The notes beneath the pieces were generated by a model. That model saw nothing but the letters and a program-made list of their open reading frames with translations, ran no database searches and was not told where the DNA came from. From assembly GCF_943192945.1 (NCBI RefSeq), contig NZ_CALPCE010000003.1, positions 62,001 to 126,000 of the forward strand: DNA of 64,000 nt. The letters run 5' to 3'. Numbering within the stretch: position 1 is the first letter of the stretch; each line of letters opens with the position of its first letter. This stretch comes from Anaerocaecibacter muris. Its GTDB lineage: Bacteria; Bacillota; Clostridia; Christensenellales; Pumilibacteraceae. A program made the position numbers and the translations under genes. Positions 43,095 to 52,531 of this stretch are shown here, piece after piece.

Positions 43095-46000
43095 TTATTT
43101 AGCCGCGTAGAGCGATTTAGTAACGATTCTGCCGTTTTTAACCTCAACCCCGCACATTTGCGCGAGTTGCGCTTTTTCCGCCTGTGTAGCCTTATTTAGG
43201 CTCAGAATATACGATATTACCATACGCTTTGCCCTGTCTGCCGTAAGCCGTTTATACTCGCCGTCGCCTATTTTATATCCCTGCATAAAGAGAATCAATA
43301 ATCGTTGAGCGTCAGTAAAATTCAGCCCCAAAAGATACTGTATTACCTTTTTCTTTTTGGAACCCTGAACGGTCGCGCCGTTTTTATCTTTATCGGACGT
43401 TATATCGGATATTCCCGCAAGCGCGATTGAGAGCGATTCGATACCCATAAACTTTGACAAGAGCAAAAGTTTATTGTTCGATGATACGCCGAGTGTTTCC
43501 GCTAAAGCCTTATCGTAATACGCGTCGTACACCTGTTTTATCGCTTTTGCTTGTTTATTGGCAGACAGTTTTGCAAATGACTTGTTTTGCACCATACGTT
43601 CAATATAGCCGTTCGCCTTTCCGTAAACTCTCTTGAATTTCTCACGCTGTTTCGCTGTAAGTTCGATTTTCTCGCCGTTATACGTTACGGAATCGCCTAT
43701 GCTGCGCGGTAACACCTCATACTCCTGCTCGTACAATTCGATGAGTTTTTTTCTCGCGCCCGCACTAAGGTTCCCCGCCTTATCCTCATCAAGCATAAGG
43801 CTCATAATCGTATCGGCAAGTTCCGTATCGCCGTTCGCTAACGCCGCTTTTATATCCTTGCTGTACTGCGCATTATAAAACATAGAATTGTACTTGTACG
43901 CCGTCGCAGGGCTAAAACGCTTGATAACGCCGCTAATCGTGTTATTGATATTCCTTATCGGCAAGCCCGTAATCTGTCCGATTGCATAAAGCGAGTTTCT
44001 GAGCGGTTTCATATAATCGGACGTTTCCAACGATTCGCCGCCCGCCGCCTTTGTCGCAACCTCAAACAAATCTTTCGTCGTAGACAAAATGCTGTTTATG
44101 CTGTCATACGCAAAATTGCTAAACTCGTAATCGTTTGCGAAATAGTTGTATATATCTTTTACGACGGGGAACATTCCTATTGTCGTGCTTGCAAAATCAG
44201 TAAAGAAATCTTGTACAAAACTTATCTCGTTGCCGTCCTTATCCTTGCGGTCTTTGGCATATAGCCACTTAAAGAACTGCGCAACCATTGTGTACATAAG
44301 GTTTGCAACTGTTATCGAGGCAAGCGTTTTACCGAGGCGTTTTTTCGCCTTTTTATATCTGCTCTGAATATCGGCATTTGTATCGCCCGATTTTATCATT
44401 TGCCGCAGAGTTTTGTATTCCCCGACTGATTCGACGAGGCGCGAGAGTTGTTTGAGCGGCACCGACGTAAACATTGTAAAACTGCGTACAATATCGCTAT
44501 CGGAACGCATAAGCGCGGAACGCTCCGTGTTTGTGTAGTTCGGCTGCGTAAGTCTGATAACCTCCTCTAACAGCACGCCTGCGGCTTGCATATTCTCCAC
44601 GGTTCCTATCTTATGCCCGTCGTTGCGTTCAATCTGCACCTGACACGCGTTCCAAATCTTACCGATTGCGGCTCTGTCCGTCCATTGTATAGGCTTAGTG
44701 AAAATATCGCCTACCTTACCGACCTTATCAATCACACCCTCCGCTCTTACGACGCCTTTTTCGTAGTTACGGACGCGGGCATAATCACAGTATTTATCCA
44801 TTGCGGCATAATCGGTTTTCATAACCGCGCCCTTTACCATAGAGCGAAAATCAAGTTCGATTCCCGCTGTCGGATATGACGTCAACTGCGATACTATGAC
44901 TTTCAAATTTGCGCCGAGTTGATATTTCGCGTATGCGCCGCGCAGTTTCTCAATCACGGAACTACTCGTCGCCTTGCCTTGAATATCGGCAAATAACTTG
45001 CTTAAATAAGCGTCCGCACCGCCCCATACCTGCTCATTGAGCGTGTTTCTGATACTCTGAACGTGCGTCTTGTCGCCTATGTTCTTTGCGTAAATTTGAC
45101 TGAAATTTTTGAGCGGAACGGTCAAATGAGCATAGGTCGAGAGTTGTTTCGCGTGCCGTGTGATGACGCTCCAAATTTCGGGAACAAATATCTTGTTTTT
45201 CGCGCCCGTTTTCACGTCTTTATTGAACGAGAAATTATATACGTTTGCCCAATCAGCCATAAGGTCGCGGGCGTCCGTGATATTTTTCGCTATTGTTCCT
45301 TTGTCGCGCTGTATCGGGAAATAGAAATCGTCCGAGGCGTTTGTGTAACCGAGAATCTGCAGGTCAGCGTCCGTTTTTACCTTTTTGCTCTGAACATTGA
45401 AAAATTCCTCGACAATGGATATAAATTGTTTATCGCTTTCGGTAAAAGCACTTTGCAACGCGTCAATATCGCTTTCGGTTATGCTTACGGTCTGTTTTTT
45501 GCCCTTTTTATCAATGTAACTAAACCCTGCCTCATACAAGCCCGCTTTTGCCTGTTCGCGCTTAGACAACTCGTACAGCGACAATGCTTGACCGACATTC
45601 AGTTCCGCACCCGCAACCGTTATATATTCCGACGTCAAACGCTTACGGTATTTTTTGTTCGTTTTGAAATAATCATCGAATTTTTCTACGAGTTGGATAT
45701 ACTGCAGGCTTGCCGCAGTTTCTCCCCTTGTAATTTCGTTGTATGCCCGCGTGAGTATGCCGTTCGGGTCGTAATTTTCAAACGATTTTATCACGACACG
45801 CGGTTCGACTATTTTGTTGAACACGCCGTATATGCTGTTGAAAAAGCCTCTCCCGACCCTGCTTTTCGTTCTTTGAATTATAGCGTTACCTGCAGTCGCC
45901 GCCTCACTTATGCGAACCTTTTTGCCCTCCATTGTCATTTGGTCGTAGTTTTGAAAAAGGTGTTTTGCCGACGCCATTATGACCTGCGCCGCCTGCAACT

Positions 46001-47300
46001 CCTCAAGAGAGAGCGGTTTTGTGCTGTCGGCGTTCTGTTGTAAAAAGTTGAGCGCGTCAAGTACATTGTTATCAATGTACGTTAAATTCGGGTCTGCGTC
46101 ATACAGTAGCGGGTTATTCGTATTATAGAATTTCCCATAGTCCAAAAGTATTTTTCGTGCGCCCGATTTTCTCAAATCAGAGCGGTATTTCAGTTTGCCG
46201 AGATTTTTCAGCCACGACGTAAGTTCGGGAGCCGAAAAGACCTCTGCGCCTACATAGTTTCGTTTTGCCGCTATATCGCGCAGATACTGTGCGCTGTCAA
46301 CCAAACTATTTACAACGCTGTTGATTTTTCGCGCCTGCCGCACCTGTTTCGTAAGGCTTTCAATCTGATTCGTGTATTTCTCCACCAACTTGCCATATTT
46401 AGACTGCGTACCTTTTTCGTCGTATGCGGTCAAAATATCGCGGGCTATCTGTTGACGGAGTTTTTCGATTTGCGTTTTACTACCGTATGCCGTGAGGCTT
46501 ACCTTTTCCGCCTTTTTGCTTACGTCGCTTTTAGCCTTTTCGTAAATTTCGAGCATTTCAAAAAATTGGTCTGCCTCGTTTATTGCCTCGATATTTATAC
46601 CATAAGACTGAAGTTCCTGCGCAATGACGTCGGGAGCCATACCGCCCTGTTTTGCGCCCCACACAAGACTGACGGCATTCTTTTTATCGAACTTATGCTG
46701 TATTTCGCCCTTAATACCTCTCAAATCAACCTTGTGCATATATCGACGTATGACAGATAAAGTTTCCATAGCATACGATACGTCGTCATACGAATCATAC
46801 ATATCGGTCAAAACGGCATTATTGATAATATAATCGGCAATATCAAGCGCAACGCCGATTCTGTAACCCTCAGAGGTATTATTCAATTTTGTAAACAGAG
46901 TATCAATAACCTGCGCCCTGCTTTTTCCGCTTAGGCTACCGTACTTATCATCGAACACAAGCCGCTCGTCAATAATCGAGTTGATAATCTCCGTAGCGTC
47001 GATTTTAGAGTACACTTTCGGGCGCGTGTTGTTTGCCGCAAATTTAGCCCTCTGCCCGCGGCTCATACCGTCTACGGGCGTTCTATCGCCTTTCAGCGCA
47101 TAGCGGCGTCCGTCTTTATTCACAAACACCCCGTCAACCCGTTCAAGGCGTGCGGGAGCGTATATTTCCGCGCCTGCGGCGGCAAATTCCAAATTCCGAG
47201 CGTCGATATGCAATTCAAGAACAACGCCGCCGCTGTGCTTACCGTTGGCGTAATAATCTGCCTCGCTTTTATTTGTCGTGAAATAAGACGAACCTATCAC
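43095..47300 (-). CDS. Giant phage virion protein, 5'-truncated
   Basis: 1401 residues. The first 70 (SSYFTTNKSEADYYANGKH, VVLELHIDARNLEF) look like the end of an ADP-ribosyltransferase-like or 'large polyvalent protein' domain whose beginning is missing. Long helical regions follow, and the last 600 residues have the helical character of internal virion proteins of podoviruses. The only start is a GTG at 47300 without ribosome site, right beside the T tract of a terminator that belongs to mnmG. The gene was therefore cut by a deletion or recombination and is probably not expressed normally. Confidence 0.65.
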   Translation of the reverse strand: MIGSSYFTTNKSEADYYANGKHSGGVVLELHIDARNLEFAAAGAEIYAPARLERVDGVFVNKDGRRYALKGDRTPVDGMSRGQRAKFAANNTRPKVYSKIDATEIINSIIDERLVFDDKYGSLSGKSRAQVIDTLFTKLNNTSEGYRIGVALDIADYIINNAVLTDMYDSYDDVSYAMETLSVIRRYMHKVDLRGIKGEIQHKFDKKNAVSLVWGAKQGGMAPDVIAQELQSYGINIEAINEADQFFEMLEIYEKAKSDVSKKAEKVSLTAYGSKTQIEKLRQQIARDILTAYDEKGTQSKYGKLVEKYTNQIESLTKQVRQARKINSVVNSLVDSAQYLRDIAAKRNYVGAEVFSAPELTSWLKNLGKLKYRSDLRKSGARKILLDYGKFYNTNNPLLYDADPNLTYIDNNVLDALNFLQQNADSTKPLSLEELQAAQVIMASAKHLFQNYDQMTMEGKKVRISEAATAGNAIIQRTKSRVGRGFFNSIYGVFNKIVEPRVVIKSFENYDPNGILTRAYNEITRGETAASLQYIQLVEKFDDYFKTNKKYRKRLTSEYITVAGAELNVGQALSLYELSKREQAKAGLYEAGFSYIDKKGKKQTVSITESDIDALQSAFTESDKQFISIVEEFFNVQSKKVKTDADLQILGYTNASDDFYFPIQRDKGTIAKNITDARDLMADWANVYNFSFNKDVKTGAKNKIFVPEIWSVITRHAKQLSTYAHLTVPLKNFSQIYAKNIGDKTHVQSIRNTLNEQVWGGADAYLSKLFADIQGKATSSSVIEKLRGAYAKYQLGANLKVIVSQLTSYPTAGIELDFRSMVKGAVMKTDYAAMDKYCDYARVRNYEKGVVRAEGVIDKVGKVGDIFTKPIQWTDRAAIGKIWNACQVQIERNDGHKIGTVENMQAAGVLLEEVIRLTQPNYTNTERSALMRSDSDIVRSFTMFTSVPLKQLSRLVESVGEYKTLRQMIKSGDTNADIQSRYKKAKKRLGKTLASITVANLMYTMVAQFFKWLYAKDRKDKDGNEISFVQDFFTDFASTTIGMFPVVKDIYNYFANDYEFSNFAYDSINSILSTTKDLFEVATKAAGGESLETSDYMKPLRNSLYAIGQITGLPIRNINNTISGVIKRFSPATAYKYNSMFYNAQYSKDIKAALANGDTELADTIMSLMLDEDKAGNLSAGARKKLIELYEQEYEVLPRSIGDSVTYNGEKIELTAKQREKFKRVYGKANGYIERMVQNKSFAKLSANKQAKAIKQVYDAYYDKALAETLGVSSNNKLLLLSKFMGIESLSIALAGISDITSDKDKNGATVQGSKKKKVIQYLLGLNFTDAQRLLILFMQGYKIGDGEYKRLTADRAKRMVISYILSLNKATQAEKAQLAQMCGVEVKNGRIVTKSLYAAK

Positions 47301-47306
47301 AAGCGA

Positions 47307-47342
47307 TAAAAAAATGGGCTTGTCTTAATCTGACAAGTCCAT
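47307..47342 (-). terminator. Terminator after mnmG at the prophage border
   Basis: Minus strand ATGGACTTGTC and GACAAGCCCAT form an 11-bp stem with one mismatch, then TTTTTT. It ends 7 nt before the first codon of the truncated giant gene. Confidence 0.75.
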
Positions 47343-47486
47343 TGTAGAGCAACATTTTTGAAAGATTTTATATGTTTTTCTATATTTACATACAATTTTC
47401 GCAAGGCTTTTCGCAGTTGTACATAAATAAAACAAATGCGAACAAAAGCCGACAAACGCCCGCAAGCCTAAATAACAGCCGCGGCG

Positions 47487-49355
47487 TTATCGCCCGTCGC
47501 CGCTACGCGCTTCGCGAAAGCGGCTTATAAGCACCCACACGTCGGCGGGAGTAACGCCCGCCACGCGCGAAGCCTGTCCTATGGACAGCGGTTTGGCGGC
47601 GTTTAGTTTTTCGCGCGCTTCCAGTCGCAAGCCCTCGACCGTCATGTAATCGAGATCGGGCGACAGGCGCATGTTTTCCAGCCGAGATTTTTCTTTGAGT
47701 TCCGCGCTCTGCCGTTTAAGATAACTGTCGTAACGTATTGCGGCATACGCTTCCAGCCGCGCCGCCGGCAGTACGCCTTTTAACAAATCCGTTTGCCCGT
47801 CGAAAATTTCGAGCGTTACGTTGGGTCGCTTTAACGCCTCCGCCGCGGTCATGGGTTTGGGGCTGTCCTCGCCCGCCGCCGCGAATATTCGTTGCACGGC
47901 TTCGAGCGCGAGCGGAGTTTCGAGCAGTTTTTCGCACTTTTTAATCTGCGCGCGCTTTTTATGGAGAAGTTTGCGGCGCGCCTCGGAAACAGTGCCGTAA
48001 GGCACGGCAAGCTCCGTCAACCGCAAGTCTGCGTTATCCTGTCGCAGGCTCAACCGACACTCCGCCCTGCCCGTCAACATGCGATACGGTTCGTCGCTCC
48101 CCACCGTAACAAGATCGTCCGCCATAACGCCTATGTAACTGTTGGTGCGGTCGAGCACAAGCGGCGGCATGCCGCGAAGATACGCCGACGCGTTAATGCC
48201 CGCAAGCACGCCTTGCGCCGCCGCCTCCTCGTATCCGCTCGTGCCGTTGACCTGTCCCGCAAAAAACAGTCCCGCAATGCGCTTGGACATGAGCGACGGA
48301 AACAGCTCGCGCGCGTCTATACACTCGTATTCTATCGCGTATGCGTCGCGCACGATTTCGACGTTTTCCAGTCCGACGATAGACCGATACATATCGCGCT
48401 GAACGCTCGGCGGGAGCGACGTGGATATGCCCTGAATATACCACTCGTCCGTGCCGTCGCCCTCCGGTTCCAAAAAGAACGTGTGCCGCGGCTTGTCGGC
48501 AAACCGAACGATTTTATCCTCTATGGACGGGCAGTAGCGCGCGCCGGTGCCCGTAATAAGCCCCAGCTTGCGCGGCGAAAGCGACAGCGCGTCGCGTATT
48601 ATTCGGTGCGTGTTCTCGTTGGTGTAGCCGAGATAGCACACCGCCGTATTTTTGGGTTGCTTGCCCGTCATCGCCGAAAACGTGTACGGAACGGCGTCGC
48701 CCCTTTGCACTTCCAACTTGTTAAAATCAATCGTCTTGCCCAGTAAACGCGCGGGCGTGCCCGTCTTAAACCGACGCAGCTTAAAGCCCAACGCCGCGAG
48801 CGACTGCGCAAGATAATCGCTGCGCGAAAAACAGACGGGTCCGCGCTTTTGCACGGACGCGCCGCAAATTATTGTGCTGTCCATGTACACGCCCGTCGCA
48901 ACAACCACCGCGCGCGCGCAGTAAACGTTGCCCGTAACGCACTCGACGATAAAATCCGCGCCGTCGCGTTCGACGCTTTTAATTTCGTCCTGACGCATTG
49001 TAAGATTGTCGGCGCTCTCCAACGCGCGCTTTGTAAACGCGTGATATTTGTACTTGTCCTCTTGCGCGCGAAGCGACCTAACGGCAAGTCCCTTGGACGA
49101 ATTGAGCATGCGGATTTGCGTCGCGCACGCGTCGGCGGCAACGCCCATAAATCCGCCGAGCGCGTCCAGTTCGCGGACAAGATGCCCCTTGCCCGTTCCG
49201 CCTATGGACGGATTGCACGCCATATATCCGACGTTATCGACGGTTATCGACACGACAAGCGTCTTTGCGCCCGTGTTGGCGAGCGCGAGCGCGGCTTCTA
49301 TGCCCGCATGCCCCGCGCCGATAACTATTGCGTCGTAATAAAGTTTGTTCGTCAT
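47487..49355 (-). CDS. mnmG: tRNA uridine-5-carboxymethylaminomethyl modification enzyme MnmG
   Basis: 622 residues, full length. N-terminal FAD site VIGAGHAGIEAALALA, then MACNPSIGGTGKGHLVRELDALGG (second signature), GTSGYEEAAAQG near residue 370, and the C-terminal helical domain that binds MnmE and tRNA. With MnmE it installs cmnm5U at the wobble position of certain tRNAs. The common neighbours mnmE and rsmG are absent. No strong ribosome site was noted. Confidence 0.97.
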   Translation of the reverse strand: MTNKLYYDAIVIGAGHAGIEAALALANTGAKTLVVSITVDNVGYMACNPSIGGTGKGHLVRELDALGGFMGVAADACATQIRMLNSSKGLAVRSLRAQEDKYKYHAFTKRALESADNLTMRQDEIKSVERDGADFIVECVTGNVYCARAVVVATGVYMDSTIICGASVQKRGPVCFSRSDYLAQSLAALGFKLRRFKTGTPARLLGKTIDFNKLEVQRGDAVPYTFSAMTGKQPKNTAVCYLGYTNENTHRIIRDALSLSPRKLGLITGTGARYCPSIEDKIVRFADKPRHTFFLEPEGDGTDEWYIQGISTSLPPSVQRDMYRSIVGLENVEIVRDAYAIEYECIDARELFPSLMSKRIAGLFFAGQVNGTSGYEEAAAQGVLAGINASAYLRGMPPLVLDRTNSYIGVMADDLVTVGSDEPYRMLTGRAECRLSLRQDNADLRLTELAVPYGTVSEARRKLLHKKRAQIKKCEKLLETPLALEAVQRIFAAAGEDSPKPMTAAEALKRPNVTLEIFDGQTDLLKGVLPAARLEAYAAIRYDSYLKRQSAELKEKSRLENMRLSPDLDYMTVEGLRLEAREKLNAAKPLSIGQASRVAGVTPADVWVLISRFREARSGDGR

Positions 49356-49441
49356 TGCCCGAATATTGTATCACAATACGGCGCGCAATGGCAAGCGTTA
49401 CGCCGCCGTTAAACCCGTCGGGCAAAAGCTATTCAATCAAA

Positions 49442-49825
49442 TTATTCAAAACAGTCCAGCTCGCGCACTCTTATTTTGAGCAGTCGCACCAAATCCAAAA
49501 CAAAACTTATGTACCATATCGCCAAAGCGTCAACATCGACGTCCATGACCCCGATGGTAATCTTTTCGTAAGCAGAATAAATCCAATCGTAAATTTTTTC
49601 CGCATCCTTACGATTGTTTAAGGCTTTAACCGCTTTGGGTTCGGCGCGCACGCATATTTCGAGAAAAACCGCCTCGCTCCTGTCGTCGCGCAAATAATCG
49701 ACTAAAAATTGCTCGACAACATCAAACACACGCTTGTGCCTGTCGCCGTAATGCAATCTGCACGCCTCGATTATCGCGCTTACCGGCGGCTTGTCGGTTG
49801 TTCCGTTTTTAATCGTGTCGTTCAT
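49442..49825 (-). CDS. Hypothetical protein
   Basis: 127 residues, predicted helical, acidic, no signal peptide or membrane helix. Notable segments are EACRLHYGDRHKRVFDVVEQFLVDYL and IYDWIYSAYEKITIGVMDVDVDALAIW. No family recognised. It has a good promoter (49913-49941) and a long leader of about 80 nt. It does not appear linked to mnmG, from which it is separated by 86 nt. Confidence 0.6.
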   Translation of the reverse strand: MNDTIKNGTTDKPPVSAIIEACRLHYGDRHKRVFDVVEQFLVDYLRDDRSEAVFLEICVRAEPKAVKALNNRKDAEKIYDWIYSAYEKITIGVMDVDVDALAIWYISFVLDLVRLLKIRVRELDCFE

Positions 49826-49912
49826 AAAAACTACCCTTATCCCGTGTGTTGTAGTATTATACGGTCAAGCCCGCGCAATAGCGATTGAGCGCACCGTTTT
49901 CGTCATATAATA

Positions 49913-49941
49913 AGTATACATCATTATTTAACGCAAGTCAA
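49913..49941 (-). promoter_or_regulatory. Promoter of the 49.4-kb hypothetical gene
   Basis: TTGACT, 17-nt spacer, TATACT on the minus strand. Confidence 0.6.
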
Positions 49942-49997
49942 TCAAATCACCATTATAGCACAGATACGACAGTAGTGATTATTGTTAAACTGACGAC

Positions 49998-50246
49998 ATG
50001 AAATTAAATCAACTTATTTCGGAAAAGCTGGAAAGTATACGCAAATCGAAGAACATGGGCGTGTACACTCTTTGCAATAAAGCGGCGATTTCTTACGAAA
50101 CCTACCGAAGCATACGGAAGAACAGCAACAAAGATATTTACATCAGAACGCTGTTGATAATTTTGCACGCGCTCGACGTCGCGCCGTCCGACTTCTTTTC
50201 CGATCCTATGTTCGACAGCGACGAACTGGACGTCGATTTTAAATAA
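49998..50246 (+). CDS. Small HTH (XRE/Cro-like) protein
   Basis: 82 residues. A Cro/CI-type HTH covers residues 3-70: LISEKLESIRKSKNMGVYTLCNKAAISYETYRSIRKN and then TLLIILHALDVAPSDFF. It consists of the DNA-binding domain alone with a short acidic tail, so it is probably a dimeric repressor. No Shine-Dalgarno sequence is visible before the ATG. Divergent from the hypothetical gene at 49.4 kb and perhaps its regulator. Confidence 0.75.
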   Translation: MKLNQLISEKLESIRKSKNMGVYTLCNKAAISYETYRSIRKNSNKDIYIRTLLIILHALDVAPSDFFSDPMFDSDELDVDFK

Positions 50247-50351
50247 CGTTAATTGCCGCAATTAAATAACAAGTGTAAACATAACGCGACGCCTTATCGA
50301 AATTAAATAACGCGACGCGAACAATACGCGCGCCGTCATGCGCCCGCACGC

Positions 50352-50384
50352 AAAAAAGACCCGCAAACTTTGCGAGTCTTTTTT
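50352..50384. terminator. Bidirectional terminator
   Basis: AAAAAAGAC-CCGCAAA-CTTTGCGA-GTCTTTTTT: a stem with A and T tracts on either side between the convergent HTH and sipL-like genes. Confidence 0.85.
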
Positions 50385-50401
50385 AGGATTATTTTTGTGC
50401 G

Positions 50402-51880
50402 TTACTGTTTACTGCAAAAGTTTACGAGCCGCTCACCGCCCGCATACGGCGCGGTCGCGTCGTTTTGCTGTTCCACGCGTTCGGGCGAACAGCAAAGCGC
50501 TTTTGCCGCCTGCCACAGCGTTTCGCCCGCTTTGGCTATGTGGATAATGACCGACGCGTCCGGTCGGGGTATAGCCTCGCCCATGCCCACGCTCTCTATA
50601 ATACGGCAGGACTGCGGCGTGGACGACATGACGGTAAACGCTATTTCCGCCTTAATGTCGAACACCGACTCGCGGCGCACGCGCACCGCAACGTCCGTAA
50701 CGCACGCGGTCACGTGCGCGTTTTTCGCGTCGGTATGCACGGACAGCGGCATGCTGAACGGCAGGCGGAAAGACAGACTGTCCACTGCGTTCTTTTCGGC
50801 GTTGTAATAAACAATATCGCCGCCCACAAGCCCCTCGACGTTCACGCGCTTATCCTCGACAGTCGCGGAAGTGAGAGTGACGAACGAGCCCGAAACGCAC
50901 AGCACGTTATCTGCGGCAAGCCTGTCGTCGGCGAGCGGGATTTGCCCGTCTACCGTGTCGGTCACGGTCGCAAGCGGTTCTACAATGCAATATTTTGCTT
51001 CCGCCGTTTTCGGCTCTATTTGGTAATCGGCGCAAAACACGTCGGTAACGACCTCGGCGGTGCGGCACGCAAACGCAGTCGCGCTGACGGCGAGCGTTAC
51101 GGCAAGCTCTATCCTGTTTTCGTCGGCTACGAGCGTCGCCGTGCTGTCAGTCACCGCTACTTCGGCATACGCGACATTGCCTTCGTTCGCGCCGAGCGCC
51201 GCTATGTTCTTTACAAACGGCGTAACGATTTTTGTCGAGGCCGTCATATCGTCGTCGGTGCGGATAATGACGTCGGTGTACACCGAGCCGCTCGCCTTAA
51301 TTTCGCCGTCCGCAGCCTCCACGCCCGTAACTACCGCGCGGCTGGACGCGCACAGTATTTCCGCGCACTTCGCGCCGCCCACGCTGTCGGTTACGTAAGC
51401 CGTTTCGGTCTGTTCCGCGCACACCGTGCAATATTCGACGGCGCGCTTTTCGGCATACACGCCGTCGTCGGGTTCGGCAAGACAGGAATACTCCTCGGAC
51501 GTCGCCGTGACCGCTGTCGTGTCCACAACGGCAACCGCTTTAAGCGTGCCTCCCTCCGCGCTCGCCTCGACGTTGATTACCTCGGGCACGATATTTACCG
51601 CCGCGCCCGCGACGATGGCGGGCGAAGTTATTTTGTCCGAGAACTCCGCGACCGCGGACATGCACTCCACTCTCCCGCCCGTAAGCACGAGGCAGTCGAA
51701 CTTAACTTTGCCTATGTACCGCGCTTCGCCCGCAAAAACTTCGCTCGGCGTTGTCGCCGCCGCAGCCGAAACCGAAAGTACGCGGCACTCCGTTTCCAGC
51801 GGTTGCCGCGCCTCGACCACGGCTTGACCGCGCGCGGCGAACGATAATTCGTCGCTTTTGATTTTGATGTTTTCGGACAT
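50402..51880 (-). CDS. sipL: SipL-like spore coat morphogenetic protein (SPOCS/DUF3794 repeats + LysM)
   Basis: 492 residues. Several DUF3794/SPOCS beta repeats fill about 1-430 (pattern VEARQPLETECRVLSVSA, AVTATSEEYSCLAEPDDG, LATVTDTVDGQIPLADDR). The C-terminus (about 445-492) is a LysM domain (IIHIAKAGETLWQAAKALCC...), ending in SKQ. In Clostridioides difficile, SipL has this layout and anchors SpoIVA and the coat to the forespore. Neighbouring veg is the same order seen in clostridia. A sigma-E-like promoter is upstream. The gene argues that the organism can sporulate. Confidence 0.85.
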   Translation of the reverse strand: MSENIKIKSDELSFAARGQAVVEARQPLETECRVLSVSAAAATTPSEVFAGEARYIGKVKFDCLVLTGGRVECMSAVAEFSDKITSPAIVAGAAVNIVPEVINVEASAEGGTLKAVAVVDTTAVTATSEEYSCLAEPDDGVYAEKRAVEYCTVCAEQTETAYVTDSVGGAKCAEILCASSRAVVTGVEAADGEIKASGSVYTDVIIRTDDDMTASTKIVTPFVKNIAALGANEGNVAYAEVAVTDSTATLVADENRIELAVTLAVSATAFACRTAEVVTDVFCADYQIEPKTAEAKYCIVEPLATVTDTVDGQIPLADDRLAADNVLCVSGSFVTLTSATVEDKRVNVEGLVGGDIVYYNAEKNAVDSLSFRLPFSMPLSVHTDAKNAHVTACVTDVAVRVRRESVFDIKAEIAFTVMSSTPQSCRIIESVGMGEAIPRPDASVIIHIAKAGETLWQAAKALCCSPERVEQQNDATAPYAGGERLVNFCSKQ

Positions 51881-51914
51881 AACTGTTCTCCTTGAATATA
51901 AATATTATCGTTAT

Positions 51915-51944
51915 ATGGTATTCGGGAGAACGCCGCAATATTCC
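51915..51944 (-). promoter_or_regulatory. Possible sigma-E promoter of sipL-like gene
   Basis: GGAATATT, 14-nt spacer, AATACCAT on the minus strand, close to the sigma-E consensus (KMATATT, 13-15 nt, CATACAAT). The rest of 51881-52082 shows only GC-rich small palindromes. Confidence 0.35.
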
Positions 51945-52082
51945 AAATTTACGCGCGCCCGAATAGCGCGCGCCGCGAACATTGTCGAATACGCCGTTCG
52001 GCGGGCAGAACGCAAAAAATCCCGACAAGCAAAACCGCCGCGTAGCAATCGCGCCGCGCGGCAATCCACATATAATATATAG

Positions 52083-52106
52083 AAAACGCGCGAAATATCG
52101 CGCGCC
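52083..52106 (-). terminator. Terminator of veg
   Basis: CGCGCGA-TATT-TCGCGCG stem then TTTT on the minus strand. Confidence 0.55.
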
Positions 52107-52120
52107 GTTACCGCAACAGT

Positions 52121-52357
52121 CTACCTTGCCGTTTCGCGGAAAACTATATCGCCGCAGATAACGTCCGAGTACGAAAACGACACAAGATCGCCCGCCGCCG
52201 CACGGAACGTGAATACCGACGGGAACAAATCCACAATCACCCCGCTCATGCGCGTTACCTTTTTTCGCCCTCGGTTGACCGCCACGGAAAGGTCTTTGCC
52301 TTTGAGTTCGGCTATTTTGCGCTTTACTTCTTCCACACTTGTCGCACGTTGTCGCAT
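52121..52357 (-). CDS. veg: Veg family protein
   Basis: 78 residues covering the whole Veg (DUF1021) domain: VEEVKRKIAELKGKDLSVAVNRGRKK, then a beta barrel RMSGVIVDLFPSVFTFRA and LVSFSYSDVICGDI. Veg is a small, highly expressed Firmicutes protein linked to spore outgrowth and biofilm formation in Bacillus. It sits upstream of sipL in the same direction. A TTGCGA-16-TATATT promoter is plausible upstream. Confidence 0.93.
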   Translation of the reverse strand: MRQRATSVEEVKRKIAELKGKDLSVAVNRGRKKVTRMSGVIVDLFPSVFTFRAAAGDLVSFSYSDVICGDIVFRETAR

Positions 52358-52462
52358 AAGTTCCTCCGCGCGTAATTATCGCCCAAAATCGGCGCAAATA
52401 TAACGCCTAAAAAAAATTTCGCAAAATCTGCGATAAATTTTTCAAAAACCATGCTCAAACAG

Positions 52463-52491
52463 TTTACAAAACGCGCCAAAACGCATATAAT
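52463..52491 (+). promoter_or_regulatory. Promoter of the acidic zinc-ribbon gene
   Basis: TTTACA, 17-nt spacer, TATAAT. Confidence 0.65.
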
Positions 52492-52531
52492 ATGTGCGAT
52501 TTACAGGCAATATTCAAACGGAGATACATTC

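Larger units (their letters stand above)
28685..47300 (-). mobile_element. Podovirus-like prophage remnant carrying a diversity-generating retroelement
   Basis: Seventeen minus-strand genes in phage order from right to left: giant virion protein, small zinc-ribbon and basic proteins, scaffold, decoration, major capsid, adaptor, tail, fibre, DGR, then four small downstream genes. The region is more AT-rich than its flanks and uses short overlaps throughout. Terminase, portal, integrase, replication and lysozyme genes are missing, and the right-hand gene is truncated, so this is a defective prophage. Ends are approximate; no att repeats were found. Confidence 0.85.

Noticed and set aside
28685-47300. 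A second variable repeat or additional DGR target in the prophage
   Set aside because: Reading the fibre, tail and giant genes for the TR core (GGCACGAGGGGCGTGCGCCC) gave no other copy; a computed search would settle it.
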